From Himantopus leucocephalus (taxonomy: Eukaryota; Chordata; Aves; Charadriiformes; Recurvirostridae): a DNA stretch of 64,000 nt. The stretch covers positions 81,484,033 through 81,548,032 of the forward strand of contig RSEF01000003.1 of the NCBI GenBank assembly GCA_003993805.1, written 5' to 3'. Made by a program: the position numbers and the translations under genes. The notes beneath the pieces are model-generated. The model did no database searches and had not been told where the DNA came from. It was given only the letters and a program-made list of their open reading frames with translations. Positions 62,600 through 64,000 of this stretch are shown here, piece after piece; within the stretch, counting starts at the first letter, position 1; each line of letters opens with the position of its first letter.

Positions 62600-64000
62600 T
62601 CAGGTCTTCATGCGCTGCTGTATATTTTCCATAATCTGCTGAAGACTCAGTTGCTCAGTGGCAAGTTGTTCATCAATGAATCTTTGCATTTCTTCCCATT
62701 TCCTGGAGCCTTGCTCAATGCCTTGCTGAATCAGTGTGCGTGTTAGTTCCACTTTTTTTCTGAGTGCCTCTCGGCTTTTTTGGGGCATTTGGTAAATGGA
62801 CTGCCAGTCGAATGGCTTGGGCACGTCTATTCTAAGCTCTCCTTGACGAACAGCAATATATGGCTTTATGCTCTCAGCTGTCATTTGCTCAAACCAACGA
62901 AGAAGCTCTGAGATATACTGCAGGAATGCAGAGTAATTTTCTATAGTTAGATCAATTAGCCTTTTGGCCTCACTGATTAGCTTTTCTTGGGAATGACTAA
63001 GCTGCCCATAGATCTCCTGGAGTTTCTCTTTGACTTGCTTGTTATGTTCATCGATTTTCCTCTTAGCAGCTGCAGACCAATATCGTATTTTTTCCTGAGC
63101 AGCAGATGAGAGCTCCATGAACTTCTGTTTTCCTCTTCCTTCAACATCAGTTATAAGGTCATAATATTCCTGGCTGTACTTTTCCACCAATTCTCTCACT
63201 TGGTCTGTCAGGCGTGTAACTGAGTCAGCAAGATCACCAACATACTTGTTCTGCCAGTCCACTAGTGTGTCTATTAGATTCTTCAGCCATCCTAGTACCT
63301 TGTCTTCCACCTCATAGTATTTCACTGACCATCCAAGTGTAGTTGGATCAAAATATTCCTCCCTCAATGCCTTTACGTAGAGGAGCAGCTGGCGCAGCTT
63401 TTCTGAAAGGTCCTGGAATGTCTTCTGGCTAACATCTTTAAATTGAGAAATGTATTTTTTAACATCTTCTGCCAAGGATCTCAGTTTCTGTGCATAGTCT
63501 GAAGCCATTGCATCTTTGTACAGCTGTTGCGTTTGGACCTTGATGTCTTCAAAATTTTTGGATTGCAAGCTTCTAACCATTTCTTCTACCTGTTGAAAAA
63601 CTTGTTGCACTACCTGTTTCAGCTGCTTCAGCCTTCCTGCAAAGTCAGCTTCCTGGAGAGTAGCAAACGTCTGCCTGATTTTTTCCTGCAAATGTTTCAG
63701 CATTTCTTTAATTTGATCAAGTACATTACGACCTCTAAGAATCGTTTCAGACACGGGAACTCTGACTTCCAGCTCATTGATCGCTGCAATCAAGGCATCA
63801 AAGTACTCCTGAAGTTTTGAAAGGCATAAATCAGCATTTTTTGCTACCTTCTCTGTAGTCATAAGGTATATTTCTTCACCAGTGTACTTCTCAGACAGCC
63901 CAGGGACCTGGAATTTTGTGGTCTTCAGGAATTCAATGGCTGAGTCAATAAGGTGTTTTATTCTCTTGTGATACTCCTCTATTATGTCAATTGTAGCATC
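62600..64000 (-). CDS. APOB: Apolipoprotein B, C-terminal part of the last exon (partial, 5' end beyond window)
   Basis: ApoB is the large amphipathic scaffold of VLDL/LDL-type lipoproteins, secreted by liver and, in some species, intestine. The window holds the last 466 codons and a TGA stop at 62602-62600. The frame is open to the window edge, so the methionine at 63862 is internal and not a start. Recognition rests on blocks nearly identical to the human C terminus as I remember it: VPGL-EKYTGEE (about residues 32-43 of the visible part), ALREEYFDP followed by GW-VKYYE (about 211-230), ESKRLIDL-I-NY (about 343-357) and GEL (387-389). The rest is charged, heptad-like amphipathic helix rich in Q, K, E and L, as expected for this lipid-associating region. 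Human exon 29 is also a long terminal coding exon, so an intron-free 1.4 kb fits. Odd points are a tail about 74 residues longer than human and a single cysteine in the whole segment (visible residue 59). No frameshift or internal stop is seen, so the gene looks intact. Confidence 0.96.
   Translation of the reverse strand, partial: DATIDIIEEYHKRIKHLIDSAIEFLKTTKFQVPGLSEKYTGEEIYLMTTEKVAKNADLCLSKLQEYFDALIAAINELEVRVPVSETILRGRNVLDQIKEMLKHLQEKIRQTFATLQEADFAGRLKQLKQVVQQVFQQVEEMVRSLQSKNFEDIKVQTQQLYKDAMASDYAQKLRSLAEDVKKYISQFKDVSQKTFQDLSEKLRQLLLYVKALREEYFDPTTLGWSVKYYEVEDKVLGWLKNLIDTLVDWQNKYVGDLADSVTRLTDQVRELVEKYSQEYYDLITDVEGRGKQKFMELSSAAQEKIRYWSAAAKRKIDEHNKQVKEKLQEIYGQLSHSQEKLISEAKRLIDLTIENYSAFLQYISELLRWFEQMTAESIKPYIAVRQGELRIDVPKPFDWQSIYQMPQKSREALRKKVELTRTLIQQGIEQGSRKWEEMQRFIDEQLATEQLSLQQIMENIQQRMKT

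Noticed and set aside
62600..63862. Methionine at 63862 as the start of a separate 420-residue gene
   Set aside because: The frame stays open upstream to the window edge, and the upstream residues (VPGLSEKYTGEE block) are apoB, so this methionine is internal.

Overview
This window is vertebrate nuclear DNA, and almost certainly from a bird. The repeats point that way: many 5'-truncated CR1 LINE fragments whose 3' ends carry the 8-bp ATTCTGTG-type tail, and a solo LTR (22421-22994) that reads like a family of avian endogenous retrovirus LTRs I recognise. The only protein-coding gene I can support is the 3' end of APOB (apolipoprotein B) on the minus strand at the right edge. Operon logic, ribosome binding sites and CRISPR do not apply.

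Layout. Positions 62600-64000 (minus) hold 466 codons plus the stop of the last APOB exon; the reading frame stays open to the window edge. A short 3'UTR follows, with an AATAAA signal at 62437-62432 (minus). Everything to the left, about 62.4 kb, is the intergenic region downstream of APOB, and I see no convincing gene in it. In mammals the neighbour on this side is LDAH, but nothing of it is visible here.

The intergenic DNA is AT-rich with scattered repeats. Ten CR1-type pieces lie at about 2.4, 6.4, 9.0, 19.6, 20.1, 34.5, 50.6, 52.1, 57.1 and 58.6 kb. There is one clear solo LTR (22.4-23.0 kb), one probable ERV/LTR relic (41.5-42.7 kb) and one weak LTR candidate (9.3-9.95 kb). MIR-like SINE fossils occur at 53.7 and 58.8 kb. 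Five copies of an old quasi-palindromic repeat lie at 15.0, 39.5, 44.6, 59.1 and 62.3 kb. Several microsatellites and a GC-rich degenerate internal repeat (49.2-50.1 kb) complete the list. Two or three CpG-dense unique blocks (17.0-17.6, 45.1-45.4 and perhaps 60.2-60.5 kb) are the best candidates for regulatory DNA.

How it fits together. The gene encodes the structural protein of VLDL/LDL-type lipoproteins. The visible tail aligns well with the human C terminus as I remember it, but it continues about 74 residues past the human end and lacks the cysteine that human apoB-100 uses to bind apo(a). I found no previously undescribed system. The most interesting points are the apoB tail, the ancient palindromic repeat family and the ERV relic near 42 kb.
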